A DNA stretch of 64,000 bases from Nageia nagi (lineage: Eukaryota; Pinophyta). The DNA lies in contig JBITNC010000001.1 of NCBI GenBank assembly GCA_050084985.1, forward strand, positions 179,118,001 to 179,182,000. The letters run 5' to 3'. The notes beneath the pieces are model-generated. The model had not been told where the DNA came from. It made no database searches and saw only the letters and a program-made list of their open reading frames with translations. Shown here in pieces: positions 33,184 to 45,329 of the stretch. The first letter of the stretch is position 1. Each line of letters begins with the position of its first letter. The position numbers were made by a program, and so were the translations under genes.

Positions 33184-33821
33184 AAATGATTGGGTTCACC
33201 AAAATGTAGACCCAAAATAATGCATAAATGCTTAATCAATGCATTATTTTTCTACAATATATTATTGAAGAATATATGAGAAATATGGTATCAACTAAAT
33301 AATGATAAATAATGTACCTTTATTGTAGTCATATAAACTTGAAATAACAAAGATCATTCATCAACCATCATAGGGCATTCATAAAGATGCACATCACCAA
33401 TGGCCTAAAGATACCATGTCATTGGTTGTGTGAATTAAGTAAATCAATGAATAGAATCGAAGATATATAAAAGTGACATGAAGGATTTAACAAATATATA
33501 TAGACGTGGTGTTACAAAATAACATTATAGGTAGGATCAAATGATCTTGCATTTGTTGAAGTCTATCTTGTTATTTATGATGCCCTTGCATGATGTCTCT
33601 TATGTTGCCTTTGATGTGCCTTTATAGCAACATATTGGTATTCTTTGATTATTGATATCATTCCACATTACATACCCTAAGGTTTCTTTATTAATATTTA
33701 ACACCTTTTACATTATCCAATGGTACATTACATTTATTACATTTCCTTGGGTGTATTTTAACCCCCTTTTTACAATAAATATCATTTATACTATAAAATA
33801 ATTCATTTTTAGGCATCTACA
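33184..33821 (-). repeat. E6: 5' LTR (33205-33821) and primer-binding site
   Basis: The coding strand leaves the LTR at CTACA, then TTT and TGGTGAACCCAATCA (plus-strand 33187-33201). A primer site starting TGG next to the LTR is expected; this one implies a tRNA ending in GGGTTCACCA. I cannot assign the tRNA species with confidence. The LTR aligns with 14266-14904 over its length. Confidence 0.8.
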
Positions 33822-33826
33822 AGAGT

Positions 33827-34371
33827 TGTGTTGAGTTAAGAGTTATGTTAACTCCACATGCTCATGGTTCTATTGGAGCTATCTTGAGTGTTAATATTAG
33901 CCTAAGTTTTATCATGAGTTTAAGTATAAAAATAGAATTTTAGCTTGAGTCTAAATTATCTTTGATTTAGAAAATAAAATTAAAATTAAATCCTAAATTG
34001 CCTTAAGAAAAAATTATAAATAAGAGCATTGGGTAGAGGTTTATTACAATTAGTTTTAGGTAAGAAAATGTTGCCAGAATTTATGCAAAGCTTAGAAGAT
34101 TAAATTTGAGCTAATATTTTGATCTTTTTCAAATGCAAAATCCAAGAGGTTGGATCTCTCTAGTTATTTGTTTGGTTTTGCACATAAGCTTATCAATCAT
34201 AATTATTTTTATGGATTTTAATTATGTAACTTGATATTTAATTAATAATTATGTTCCAAATTCAATGTTAGATATTTTTCAATTTAAATTTATTATGTTT
34301 TGAAAATTATAATACTTTGATTCTTTTGTGTTTTACCATTAGCCAAGTCTACCTTGAAATCTGTGTATTGA
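33827..34371. other. No recognisable gene; continuation of the sequence left of E6
   Basis: This is the DNA into which E6 inserted, continuing from 14265. It is AT-rich and has no coding signal. It may be the inner part of the LTR-like remnant beginning at 13483, but I cannot align it to anything. Confidence 0.45.
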
Positions 34372-37261
34372 TGTAGATATCAAAAATAATACTTTTTGAA
34401 TAAAATGAATTAATTGCATTGCTATACTTGATTCACAATATTTCTCGATTTATAATGTCTAAATGAGCAAACATTCAAATATTTTAAAGAGTAAAATATA
34501 TTCTAAAAAGTTAAAATACATCAAAAGGAGTTAAATAAGTTGAAAATTAAAGAAAGTGTTAAAGTGGATATCTAAACATAAATGATGTAAGTTGTAAAGG
34601 AGGTATATCAAATAATGAAAAATTAGAATTTACTCTCCTCTTGCTCATTATTCACTTGCACACTTATGCTTTTATGCTCCTTATATTTGCTTCAATATTG
34701 CTCAAAGGTTTTAAGGTTAGGGTTTGAAGGATAATTCAAAGGTTTCACACTTTGAAGGATTTCCTACCACACCAAGATCATTATCTCCATGTAACATTCA
34801 TTGTGTTAATATTATTATGATGAATTTCACATTATATTACTTATATTATTGTTCTTCAAGGTTTTGGTAGTTTTGAAGGACTTTCATCCATGGAAAAGCT
34901 TGGATCTACCAAGTCTTGTATCCTCCACTAAATATTATGTGATTAGTGTATGTTAGGCTAAATCCATTATAACTTGTATTTTATTTATTGAACTTAAATT
35001 ATGTATACATACATGCATTAATTAATGGTTTAAACACATTATTATTCTTATGGGTATCTTTGGATCTCAGGGATCCAAGGATCTTTAAAGATCTTTTACA
35101 TTTGTAGGGTTTGAAACATAATTATTCTTAGATTTCATAAATACTTACAAAGATAAAATTAGATTATTTCATTGCACCATTAAAATTGCATAAAGAGCAT
35201 ATAGGCATACCCAATTTACACCATAAGAATCCCTAATTTCATTATTTTCATTGATAGGAGGCTAAGGGGATAGCATTGCCTTTTGGAGTGAGTAAACTCA
35301 ATACAATCTCATTTAGATACCTTAAGGTGATTAAATTGGAGGTCCCCCTACCTTGGTTAGATGCATTTAGGTTTCATTAACACTATTATGAATTCTTAAA
35401 GCATAATTCAAATTTTAAAGCATATCTTTAACACAATCTTGCATCATTCAAATATAGTAAAATATATGTTATGTATATTTATTATTTATGTGTGTTACTA
35501 ACATATTGAACATCAGTTGCTACTCAAATTTGGTATTTTCTTAACTTTTTAAAGTTTTTTCTTCAAATTTGTATTTCTTAATTTTTAGCCTCTACCCATA
35601 AATATGGAGTGAATTTGCAAATTTTCAATAATTAATGATCAAATTTGAGTTAGATTTGAATAAAAAACTCCAATGGAAGGGGTGGATTAGATTAGAAATT
35701 TTAGAGGCTGAACTCATCCATTTTTGACCAAGCGCATTCCCCAATTTACCTTGTACCAGGTACACTACATCCTAGAATATAGTCAAGTACTATAGAATAT
35801 GTTTTAGGGCTTAAAATATGCATTAAGTTAGGTGCATTGCACCACCCCAGCCTAGGTGTACTATGCCTTACATGCAATACATTAGGCACACTATGCATTA
35901 CACCTAATACATTAGGCACACTATGCCCCAACCTAGGCACATTGTTCCCTAACACATGAGCCCCAATTGGACTACACCTCACCTCTAGGCACAATGTACC
36001 CTAACAAAAGCCCAAATTTTATCTCTATACTAGACATAGTTCACCTTGTAGATAGGCCCAAATTCATGCTTAGTAGGTCCTAGATGCACTGTAACTCAAA
36101 ACAAAGTTGATATTTTCTTAGAGAAAGTCAAATCATGTGCAACTTTGACTATGTATCATAACAATGAACCATTTTTTTTTATTATTTTGCAAAATTTTGT
36201 ATTAGGATTTAGTTTTTGGCTTGTCATATCCAAGTAGAGCATTTGTAAAAACCTAGGGAGTTATTATCACACTCTTATTGAAAGTATGGATCCATTTTTA
36301 TTTTTTTGCTTGTAAATTACCTCAATGATTGATACATTTTCAAAAGCTCTCTCATTTTGTGAGAGACTTGCAATCTACTGAGTATTACACCATGGAGTTG
36401 GAGGGAACATTATTATCTAGGTAAGGATTTGAATTACTTTTGGAATCTAGTCTATATTATTTCTTTGCTCTTTGCATCCTAGGTTTTCTTTTCATTTGGA
36501 GTTGATTCTTGGTAAAAATTTTGCATTCATCTTGGGGGTATGGTTTCATCAAAAAGGAAATTACTTTGGATATAAAATCATCATTTTACATTACTTTGGT
36601 TTTAAAAAAGCAAAAATATTTCAAAAAGAGAATAAATTGGGTGGGATTATCAAGCATTATTAATGGAATAGTATTGCATTTCATCATAGTGTTGCATTTT
36701 CATATTTACGTAATTATATTAAATTCCATCATATTCCTAGGGAGTATTTAGGGCATGTGGACTTGGTTCCATAGCCTAACCCTTACTCATAGTTAAAACT
36801 TGAAGTGGGATCCCCCTCTATTTGGGATAACTTCCTATATATGGTACTTGAAACACCTTGATAAATGTTCCACCTCCTAGAGATTTAGTCTTACCTTGAT
36901 AAACACTTGTATAGCATCATCTTCTAGCCAAAAATAAAAGCATGAGTCAAAATTAACACTTGCATTTAAATCAACCAAAACTAAAATATAAGAGTCTAAT
37001 TTAATAAATAAGCAACTAGAAAAGTAAACAAAAATTATTATCTATCACAATTGATATCTTCTTTTAGATATGCATTTCATATTAACTTGATTAGTTAAAT
37101 TGCATTCACACTAAAGCAAGAATTAATATTAACACATTATAAGCTTGGTATTGTGTCTCTATTTTCATTTTTTGCAAGTTTTAGTTTAGTTGTGCTTATT
37201 TTTGCTTTAATAGTTTTCCTTGTATCCCTCTAAATGGATTATGATTGATCCATGGATACCA
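34372..37261 (+). mobile_element. E10: 5' LTR and leader (boundaries partly inferred)
   Basis: The segment 34372 to about 34890 (start TGTAGATATCAAAAAT) clearly matches 45330-45850, giving an LTR pair around the E10 coding region. Beyond about 34890 no match to the right copy is visible. A TGG-starting stretch (TGGTATTAAAATCCC, 37264-37278) two bases after ATACCA could be the primer-binding site, which would make the LTR about 2.9 kb. That end is an inference. A 30-bp repeat lies inside. Confidence 0.6.
35851..35940 (+). repeat. 30-bp tandem repeat, 3 copies
   Basis: CCTAGGTGTACTATGCCTTA (35851) is followed at exact 30-bp steps by related copies, with ATTAGGCACACTATG at 35881 and 35911. There are no spacers. 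A looser GCCTAGG/CCTAGGCAC word recurs out to about 35990. Confidence 0.85.
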
Positions 37262-38700
37262 TTTGGTATTAAAATCCCATTGTTGGGATGGTTAAGATAA
37301 GGTACAAATGTGCTAAAAGAAGAGCATGATCCTAATGTTGATAATTAGTCCATGAAATTCAACAAATCTCTTCAAACCTTTTAGAGACTTACCACCAATG
37401 ATATAGAAAATGTGATGGAATAAGTACACAATACTTTTGGCCCTAAAATGCAATCTTCTCCATAAGGATAAAGTGTACCAAGGAATATTCTTGTGTGGTT
37501 TGATCACTATAATTATGCCATGATGGATGAACATGATCCTACAAAGGATACCAATAAATATATTACTTCTCTAAAAATTACTAAATAAAGTATAAATATA
37601 TCTAATTGGTACCAAGAGACTATGGATCAAAACCAAAATACAAACCCTCAACCATCCACTACTTTTAATCCACAAAATTCAACCATAGCATAAAATATTA
37701 TCCAAGGTTGGTTCCCTCCACAAGATTTTAGATTTCTTACCATCCAAGAACCCATATTTAAAGTGTCATATCAACCAAAGAACTTCCTATTATGTAAGAC
37801 ATTAAATCAAATATTGAATTACAAAACTTCCAACATAAAATTCAAAAATCATAAGAGTTATTTAATAGTATGTTATCTCAAGATAACCAATGTGTTCCCC
37901 AACCATCCCCAAAAGTTGTATAAAAAAATTTGAAAACTCAATGCCTACCTTCCAAAATATTGTGCAACATCAACCAAATCCTCCATTTCAAAGGGAAATA
38001 AGTTTAAATTAGCCAAATTATTCTCAAAATGTTGCTACCCAAAATCAACCAAATATCCCAACTAATGCCACTTCTTATTCTTAAGTTACACCCAACAAAG
38101 GGACATGGAAGATAGATCCAAATGCTAAAATGCTTGAACCTATTCTTAACACCTCCAACTAAGTCAATCTTAATGATTGGGCAAATATTTATGCATCCCC
38201 AACAAAATACCCAAAATATGCAATATCAAATATGTCCAACTTCTAAAATGTTCCTTTCTATAACGCTCCTCATTTCTAAATTTCTCCATATAATAATATT
38301 CAACATTCATATGGAGTATAAAATATTCAAAACCCACCTCAAATCAATCCATCTCAAGTTAATCCTCTCTAAGGTGCCTCTACTTCATCTCACATGGAAG
38401 CAATGCAACAAGTCATATAACAAATACAATATCTCATGAGTCAAAATCAAATGGCTAATGTGTAACACAATCAACCCCAAAATCATCCACAAGGTGCAAA
38501 ACAAAGCCAAGGCCCAAAGCAACAAATTTATGGGAAAAATACAAAACAATATAATGTTCAAAATGTGTAATATTAATCCCAATGTACTCAACAAGGTTAT
38601 GATAAAAATCTACATCAAAATTATGGATAAAACACACAAGGGTAGTCTTATATATAACAAGGAACTTATCATAATACCAATGGTCATTCATTTGAGAGGC
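37262..38700 (+). pseudogene. E10: leader and gag N-terminal region, decayed
   Basis: The text is rich in CAA, AAT and CCA codons, giving glutamine-, asparagine- and proline-rich peptides in several frames, as in the disordered N-terminal part of some Tat gag proteins. TGGTACCAAGAGAC at 37599 is a second candidate primer-binding site. Stops are dense and no clear domain is seen before about 39000. Confidence 0.45.
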
Positions 38701-38739
38701 AGTTGAGTTTATTTAACAATCCCCAAATAGCTTATCAAT

Positions 38740-38880
38740 TTTAGTCCCATGGGGGACCAAAAGGGGATCAAATCATACCTATGGTGGGACAAATCCATGC
38801 CAAATTAGTCCTATGGTGGACCAAATTAGACATATGGTGGGAAAAAGTAGTCATATGGTGGACCAAATCAGCCTAATATG
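38740..38880 (+). repeat. E10: short imperfect CATATGGTGGACCAAAT repeats in gag
   Basis: Units of about 25-30 bp containing CCTATGGTGG or CATATGGTGG, GACCAAAT and TAG recur about five times from 38745 to 38875. In one frame this encodes repeated tyrosine-glycine-glycine-proline-like motifs, so it was probably a low-complexity stretch of the gag protein. Confidence 0.7.
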
Positions 38881-38979
38881 ATATTTGAAGATAGAATCAT
38901 GAAGAGGCTATGATAACTAGAAGCAATATCTAATAACTAAGGGCTTTTTAAAATTATTTATGGAGATATTTTCAATGAG

Positions 38980-39610
38980 ACAAATAATCCTTGGGTACCC
39001 ATGAGGTAATATCCAATAAAATTTGAAATTCCCAAGATTGATAAGTTCAAAAGCAAGGAGGATCCCAAGGAACACTTGAATCACTTAAATTATGCATGTT
39101 ACCTTATAGCAAATAATCATGCATTATTATTGAGAACTCTTTCAATGACCCTTAGGGGTCAAGTAATGAATTGGTATAATTCATTTCCTCAACATAGTTT
39201 ATATACCTTTGAGAAACTGGCTAATATCTTTCTTGAAAATTTTTCCATCAATATCAATAAGAGGTACTCAATCACAAATCTTATAAAGTTATCTTAGCTT
39301 AACCAAGAATCTATATCATATTATGCTGCTAGGTGGATATATTTAATTATAGATATAAACTTTTCATTATCACATGAATAATTGGGGAGATTATTTAGTA
39401 AGATTTACAATAAACAAATCTCTACACTTATTCAAATTCAATAACATAGGACCTTTGAATATGCTACTTCATGCCAAAATTATAGAAGAATTAATGGTTC
39501 AGAATGGAGACCTTAAAGTGGCCAAAAAAGAAAATAATAATAGAGGATATGAGTCCAATAAGAATTATGTTAATAAGGGAGGTAATCATTAAATAAATCA
39601 AATCATTTTC
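38980..39610 (+). pseudogene. E10: gag core
   Basis: Frame 39076-39297 reads LNHLNYACYL, LRTLSMTLRGQVMNWYNSFP and LYTFEKLANIFLENFS, the retrotransposon gag core with the W-Y-N motif. It is preceded by FEIPKIDKFKSKEDPKEHL. Frame 39374-39592 continues with the C-terminal part after a stop and frameshift. From 39600 to 40550 no domain is recognisable. Confidence 0.82.
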
Positions 39611-40559
39611 TAATAACCACCACAGCCTCACTTACAAAGTGGAAAATAAAATTATTTGAGTTTGTCAAATTAGCCATATAATCAAAATCAAAATCAGTAT
39701 CATAATTAGGATTAGGGGTAGTCTTAAAGGCTGCAAAGAAATTATACACTGTGGGGTGAATCCTTGTCCCAAATATTTACAAAAGTGAATGATCCTAAAT
39801 TATTAATGTTACCAAAAGTTAAATGGGATCCAACTTGGGCCTCAAAATAATGGTACAAATATGAATAATTTAATGAACTCCATAGGGTTCAAGGTCATAG
39901 TACTAACTGATGTATATATTCAAGAAAGGTAGTACTAAGCTTCACTGATACTAGGAAATTTATTCTTAATAGAACATATTTAACTCCTAATGCAAATCTA
40001 TAATTCTAACAAATCCATTACCTAAAAAAAATGTAAATCTAGTGGGAACTAATAGGAACTACAATCAGTATTTACCCAATCAAAACATGCCTTATAATTA
40101 TGGGTCACATCAATAGCAAGTACAATAGGAAGAAGAATATTTATTTTTGGGCATGGTGAATGTAGAAATAAGGGTATAATAATATAATGATAAAGAAAAA
40201 TGAAATAATAAAGGATAAAATTAAACTTGAGAGGGAAGAGGAGAGGATCAAAATGTTTTAAGTCATATACCTCCTTCCCCACTTCCAGTATAGTGAGGTA
40301 TTCAAGAAAAACTTGAAATTAATCTAGAGCAATAGTTGAGGCTAATCTTTATTAAGTTCTCCTTATGGGACTTAATCAAAAACTCACATCAACATAGAGA
40401 AGCATTGGATCAGATTTTTAATACCATTGAGTTATATGCCTCCAATCAAAATCCTTTTATCAACTTGATTGGGAATAAGCAAGCCTATTTTGAACCATTC
40501 ATACCATTTTACCAATATGAGACCTAAAATGTGGTAAATATAAAGTAGAAAGATCCTCA

Positions 40560-40800
40560 ATTACATATAATTTCCCAATTTTATAGAAAATATTTCAAGA
40601 GGGTTTTAGTAGAAAGTGGATCATCCATATATGTAGTGTCTTCAGTGGAATTGAGCAAGCTTAATCTACATTTTTCATACATAAAGGCACCTACACTCAT
40701 CTCGTGGGCCTTCAATAACCAATTATGTAACACCTTGGGTAGCATTGTGTTACCTATAGTGTTAGGCTCTAAGAAAAATCATTTATGATTTCAATCAATA
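40560..40800 (+). pseudogene. E10: aspartic protease
   Basis: Around 40590-40660 the + strand encodes FKRVLVESGSSIYVVSSVEL, matching the protease pattern V-L-V-D-x-G-S-S, with the catalytic aspartate changed to glutamate. A GSIVLPIVLG-like block follows. The domain is dead by that substitution alone. Confidence 0.78.
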
Positions 40801-42260
40801 AGGGGGAGCACCTATACAACTTCTTGCTTGGGTGACCTTGGATCCAAGAAATAGAATACATCTCTTCAATGTTATATATGTTAAATATCTAGAGGATAGA
40901 GTAGTGCATTGTACATGGATGGATGAGGAACCCTTTAACCATTGAAACCTTTTTGATTTGCCTCATGGGCCTATCCTTCTCTCCAATCACATATTCCCAA
41001 AAATCATACACATAAATCAAGATCAATTATCTCTTATTTCCCATATTAATGATGAACCTAAAATATCTAATGATGTTCAAGAAATAAAAAAGGAATGAAT
41101 TGTTAAATAATTTCTAAGTAAACATGAAAAAAGATCCATACATGTGCAAGAAAATGATTATCAAATGATCATATATGAGGATCCCAAAGAATATAAGCTT
41201 GTTATGTCTTTCCTTACACTTCAAAAATAAATCTCTTGGAAGGAATGATCAGATCACCTAGATAAAATGCTAAATAAAACAAAAGATAAGAAATATATTT
41301 TAAATAAATTATATATGCATGAAAAAAGTTTGATTTCTAAAGTAAAGGAGTGTAATAACAAAAAATATAATCTAGAATGTATGACTAAAAAATAAAATAA
41401 AGAGAAATCCACTAATAATCATGACTATACATCAAGAGTGGATGTATATTTTGAAAATATGAGCATTAAGGAGTATTCCATCAATGATATTTTATTTAAA
41501 GTTATTTCCTTGCATGATGTAAGGAACCCTTATAAATCTCCCTTGGCCATTGATGCTTTAGTTCCTCTTAGTTAATCCCATAACCAAACTTGTTTTGTGT
41601 ATGTAGGCCCTTATTTGCATACTAATCACACCCTTGAAGTGTTCTTAAATTTTTTTTTTTGGTAAGATAGATTACCTCTCAAGACCATTCATTCATAACT
41701 ACTTTTCCAAGTGTAAATAGTAGGGATATAGCATGGGAAGGTATGAGAAAGGCATGATACATGTCATGCAACTACCTATGCATGGTGATAAAGTCAAATG
41801 AGACCTTGGTTTCAAAGGTCCTAAAACTATAACATCCATAGCCTAAATCTGTGAGATTCAAGATAAGGGAGATTATGAGGATAATTTCTCCCCTTATAAG
41901 GAATTTATACTTGAAGCACCCTCTATGCCTATGTATAAATGTTCCATTCCCTCTTTTCTATTTGAACAAGTCAACATGGTTGGAATCTCCTCCATTCCAC
42001 CTTTTCCTCACCCTCTTGATTTTGACAATTTTGATATGGTGTATCAAGATATTGCTAACTTTTATATGCTTTCTATAATTGATCCTACCACCCATGACTC
42101 TTTTGTTCTTCTATGTAACCATACTAACCCCTATTAGGAAGAACTTGATGAGGATATATATTGGCCATTTCTTAACCACTAGTGGGAGGATGGATCTCAT
42201 ATGCTTGTAGAGAATGTTATGGAAATTGATTTAGGAGATGATCCTAAAAATCCTAAAATG
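40800..42260 (+). pseudogene. E10: pol linker, decayed
   Basis: This sits between protease and RT. Two overlapping frames (41851-42078, 41925-42137) are readable but show no known domain. Near 42270-42390 the linker passes into the pre-RT block (LNEDELKEWIIEINKRVKVF and SLDTNLVMHNLNL), which marks the approach to RT. Confidence 0.5.
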
Positions 42261-42389
42261 GTGAAGTTTGGTTAGAGTCTAAATGAAGATGAACTAAAAG
42301 AGTGGATTATAGAAATCAATAAAAGAGTAAAGGTCTTTGCCTATGCTTATCAATATATTCCCAGTTTAGACACAAATCTAGTAATGCAT

Positions 42390-43090
42390 AATTTGAACTT
42401 GAGGGAGGATGCAAATCTAGTAATGAAGAAATCACGCAAAATGCATCCTACAAAGGCTTTTATAGTAAAACTCAAACTTTAGAAAATGCTAGATGCCAAT
42501 TCATAGAAGCCATTGCCTATCCAAAATGGGTTTCTAATTCTATCATAGTGCCAAAACTGGATGGGTGAATTAGAATTTGGATAGATTTTAGGGATTTCAA
42601 TAAAGCATTCCCTAAAGATGATTTTTCACTTTCAAAAATAGATACATTAGTGGATAACACTACTAGTATTGAAATATTTTCATTGATGTTTTATTTTTCT
42701 AGTTACAATCAAATCATGATTATGGTAGAGGATAAGCATAAAATGATATTACCAACACCATGGGGGACCTATTGCTACTAGGATATACCATTTCGACTTA
42801 AGAATGTAGGTGCTACATATCAAAGGGCTACAAATTACATCCTGCACAACTATATGCATGATATAATCAAATACTACATGGATGAACTCATTATTAAATC
42901 CAAGATACATGATTCTCACCTAGAAGTATTGTATAAAATATTAGATAATATGTTAGAATATAATATCATACTATATATAAAAAAGTGTATATTTTAGGGT
43001 TCTATCAAGGAAATTATTAGGCTTTATTATATCTAAATGAGGCATTAAAGTAGATCCTAATAATGTTAGAAAAATAAATGAAATGCCTCC
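42390..43090 (+). pseudogene. E10: reverse transcriptase, heavily decayed
   Basis: Across frames one can read RKMHPTKAFIVK, PKDDFSLSKIDTLVDNT, SSYNQIMIMVEDKHK, TPWGTYCY, LKNVGATYQRA and, for the catalytic box, IKYYMDELIIKSK, i.e. YMDE instead of YVDD. At least five stops or frameshifts are present. Confidence 0.8.
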
Positions 43091-43199
43091 TCTTTATAAT
43101 CTAAAATAGTTATAAAGCTTACAAGGAAATATATAGGAAATTAGGAGATTCATAGCATAATTGTCCAATAAACGTCATCCATTCAATAAACTACTCAAA

Positions 43200-43670
43200 A
43201 AGAATGTGGAATTTGTGTAGAACCTAGAATGTTAGGAGGATTTCTATGCTATTAATAAATATCTTATACATCCTCCCATATTGATTCCTCCTAGAGTGGC
43301 AGTTCCATTTCATATTTACATTTTAGCCACTAATTTTGCTTTGGGATTAATGTTGGCCCTACAAAATGAAGAAAGAAAGGAGCAAGCCATATACTACTTG
43401 AGTTGTACTCTAGTAATTTATGAGACTAAGTATGCCCATCTCTTAGGGATTATATGCTTAATCAAAAACTTTATGTCATATTTATGATGGAATCTATGAA
43501 TTATATGATGAATAAGATGATCCTCAATGCTAGAGTTGCTAAATGGATCATATTTCTCACCATGTTTGTACTAGAATTTATCAATCATAAATCTATTAAA
43601 AGGTTAAGTTATTATGGATCAGTTGGTGGAATCTCCATAGAAGAATGACATACCCTTGAATATAGAGTTT
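43200..43670 (+). pseudogene. E10: RNase H
   Basis: Frame 43281-43487 reads IPPRVAVPFHIYILATNFAL, MLALQNEERKEQAIYYLSCT and YETKYAHLLGIICLI, a clear gypsy RNase H N-terminal half. Frame 43454-43648 continues with LNARVAKWIIFL and a K-IKR tail after a frameshift. Gene order then passes to the second RNase H. Confidence 0.87.
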
Positions 43671-43699
43671 TTATTTAGTAAATTATTTGGTATCTTTGA

Positions 43700-44260
43700 G
43701 ATTGAGGAGAGGTAGAACAAGAATATTATGATATTATCTTGTATTTTTATGGTTCATACTATGAATGAGGGAGAGGAGTTAGGATAGTTTTCATAACCCC
43801 CCAAGGTGTCTCTATACCTATCTCCTTTACACTATACTTTGAGTGCACAAATAACAACACAAAATATGAGGCACTAATTCTCAAGCTTAAGTTGGCAATT
43901 CAAATGAAGTATGAACAATTAAATATTTATGGGGATTATTATTAATTTTCATGTAAATTAAAGGAATCTATGCATGCAATTAGCCTCTCCTTATGTAATA
44001 TAAGGACATGGTCAAAAAATTATTAGAATATTTGAAGGCATATAAAATTGAGGCTACTGTTAGATACTCTAACCAATTTGTGGATACAATGGCTTCCTTG
44101 GGATCTCTAATCCCACAACATCCATTTTGGAAAGTTACACATGTAGAGGTGACCACCTTGTATAATTATTCTCTAGACTTACCCATGTATGAGGATGAGT
44201 CACAACCATAAATGCATGATCATGAAATGAATGTAGCATCCAAATATTTTTGGCACCATT
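43700..44260 (+). pseudogene. E10: archaeal-type second RNase H
   Basis: This is broken at the front, where the NNTKYEALILKLKLAIQMK and LNIYGDYY-like blocks lie near 43850-43950. The end is clean in frame 44008-44211: LLEYLKAYKIEATVRYSNQF, then VDTMASLGSLIPQ. It shows that E10 belongs to the Tat lineage. No integrase follows, unlike E3, E6 and E7. Confidence 0.78.
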
Positions 44261-44269
44261 AATACAAAG

Positions 44270-44770
44270 ATTATCTTAAGTGGTAAAGTTTTACTCTTAT
44301 TTCACTTAGTTTGACTATTTAATTGTTATATTTGATTAGGTTTATGTTAAAAAATATTTCTAAATTGTTATTTGGAAACCTTTTATTTTCTTCAAAATAC
44401 TAAATTGGGTCAATTTCATAAAAAAATAAAAAAAATAAAAAAAATTTGTAGTACACATAACCTTGCCTTTTTTGAACAATATGATATTATCCATATTGGT
44501 CAATACAATATCATTTGAGGCAAGTAACACCTTATTATCAAAAAGTTTCATTCAATTTTTTTTTTAAATTCTCAAAGGATTTTTCAGAAGTATTTCAAAA
44601 AAGTAAAAGTTTCCATTTATTTTGAAATTTCAAATTTTTTCAAAATTCTAAAGTTCAAAATGCAAGATTTTAAATTTTTTAAATGCAAAAAAGCTTCATC
44701 TTTTAAAAATGCAAAAAGTTCAAATTTCAACATTTTTAGAAAGACTATGTGGTTGCTAGTAAGTCTATGT
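44270..44770 (+). other. E10: AT-rich region where integrase would be expected
   Basis: I see no integrase motif on either strand between 44260 and the 3' LTR. The stretch has A-rich runs (44418-44443) and repeated TTTCAAA/TTTTCAAAAT words (44560-44740). Either integrase was deleted or this sequence diverged beyond recognition. Confidence 0.5.
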
Positions 44771-45115
44771 GCTTACTACTTCATGAATGCTTTACATAGG
44801 TTTGATGTAAGCAATCATTAAATGCTATAAAAGTGGTTCAACATTTCAAATTTATGAATGCTTTCCATAGGTTTGATATAAAAAATTGTTAAATACTATA
44901 TAACCATTTCAAAATATCAAATTCACAAATGCTTTGCATAGGTTTGATGTAGGAAATCATCAAATACTATATAAGTGGTTCAAAGTTTCAAATTCATGAG
45001 CACTTTGCATAGGTTAGACATAAATAATCATCAAATATTATATACATGGTTCAAAGTTCTACTTCATGAACAACTTTGCATAGGTTTAGTGAACATCAAA
45101 TACTATATATGTTGG
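44770..45115 (+). repeat. E10: 71-bp tandem array before the 3' LTR, about 5 copies
   Basis: The phrase TTTGCATAGG (or TTTACATAGG, TTTCCATAGG) occurs at 44791, 44862, 44933, 45004 and 45075, an exact 71-bp period. Each is followed by TTTGATGTA-like and CATCAAATACTATATA-like text. The array sits in the 3' untranslated region, 215 bp before the LTR start. Tat elements are known for tandem arrays in this position. Confidence 0.93.
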
Positions 45116-45329
45116 TTCCAATTTTTCACTTTTTTAAATTCCATAAACACATTTTTTAGGGTTTGAATTATCAAAAAGTGCATTCAAATTTCAATGCATA
45201 TTTTTTCAAAGTTTCAAAATTTCAAAGTTATTCTAAATGTTCAAAATGATTACAAAATAAACATATATTCTATCTACACATGTTGAAAGAAATATTTTAA
45301 GCAAAAGACCTAGTCCAACAAAGGATAAA

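Larger units (their letters stand above)
14266..33821 (-). mobile_element. E6: complete, decayed Tat-lineage gypsy element hosting E4 and E5
   Basis: The left LTR (14266-14904) and right LTR (33205-33821) are clearly homologous and in the same orientation, with TGTAGAC and CTACA ends. Flanking 5-mers are AGAAT (14261-14265) and AGAGT (33822-33826), a target duplication with one mismatch. Pol domains read on the minus strand in the order gag, protease, RT, RNase H, archaeal-type RNase H, integrase, from right to left. Removing E4 and E5 with their duplications leaves about 8.5 kb. The visible divergence of the LTRs, including a longer left copy (639 against 617 bp), makes it the oldest of the three. 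Confidence 0.88.

Noticed and set aside
35851-35940. 30-bp direct repeats as a possible CRISPR-like array
   Set aside because: Copies are contiguous without spacers and the context is a plant LTR; it is a minisatellite.
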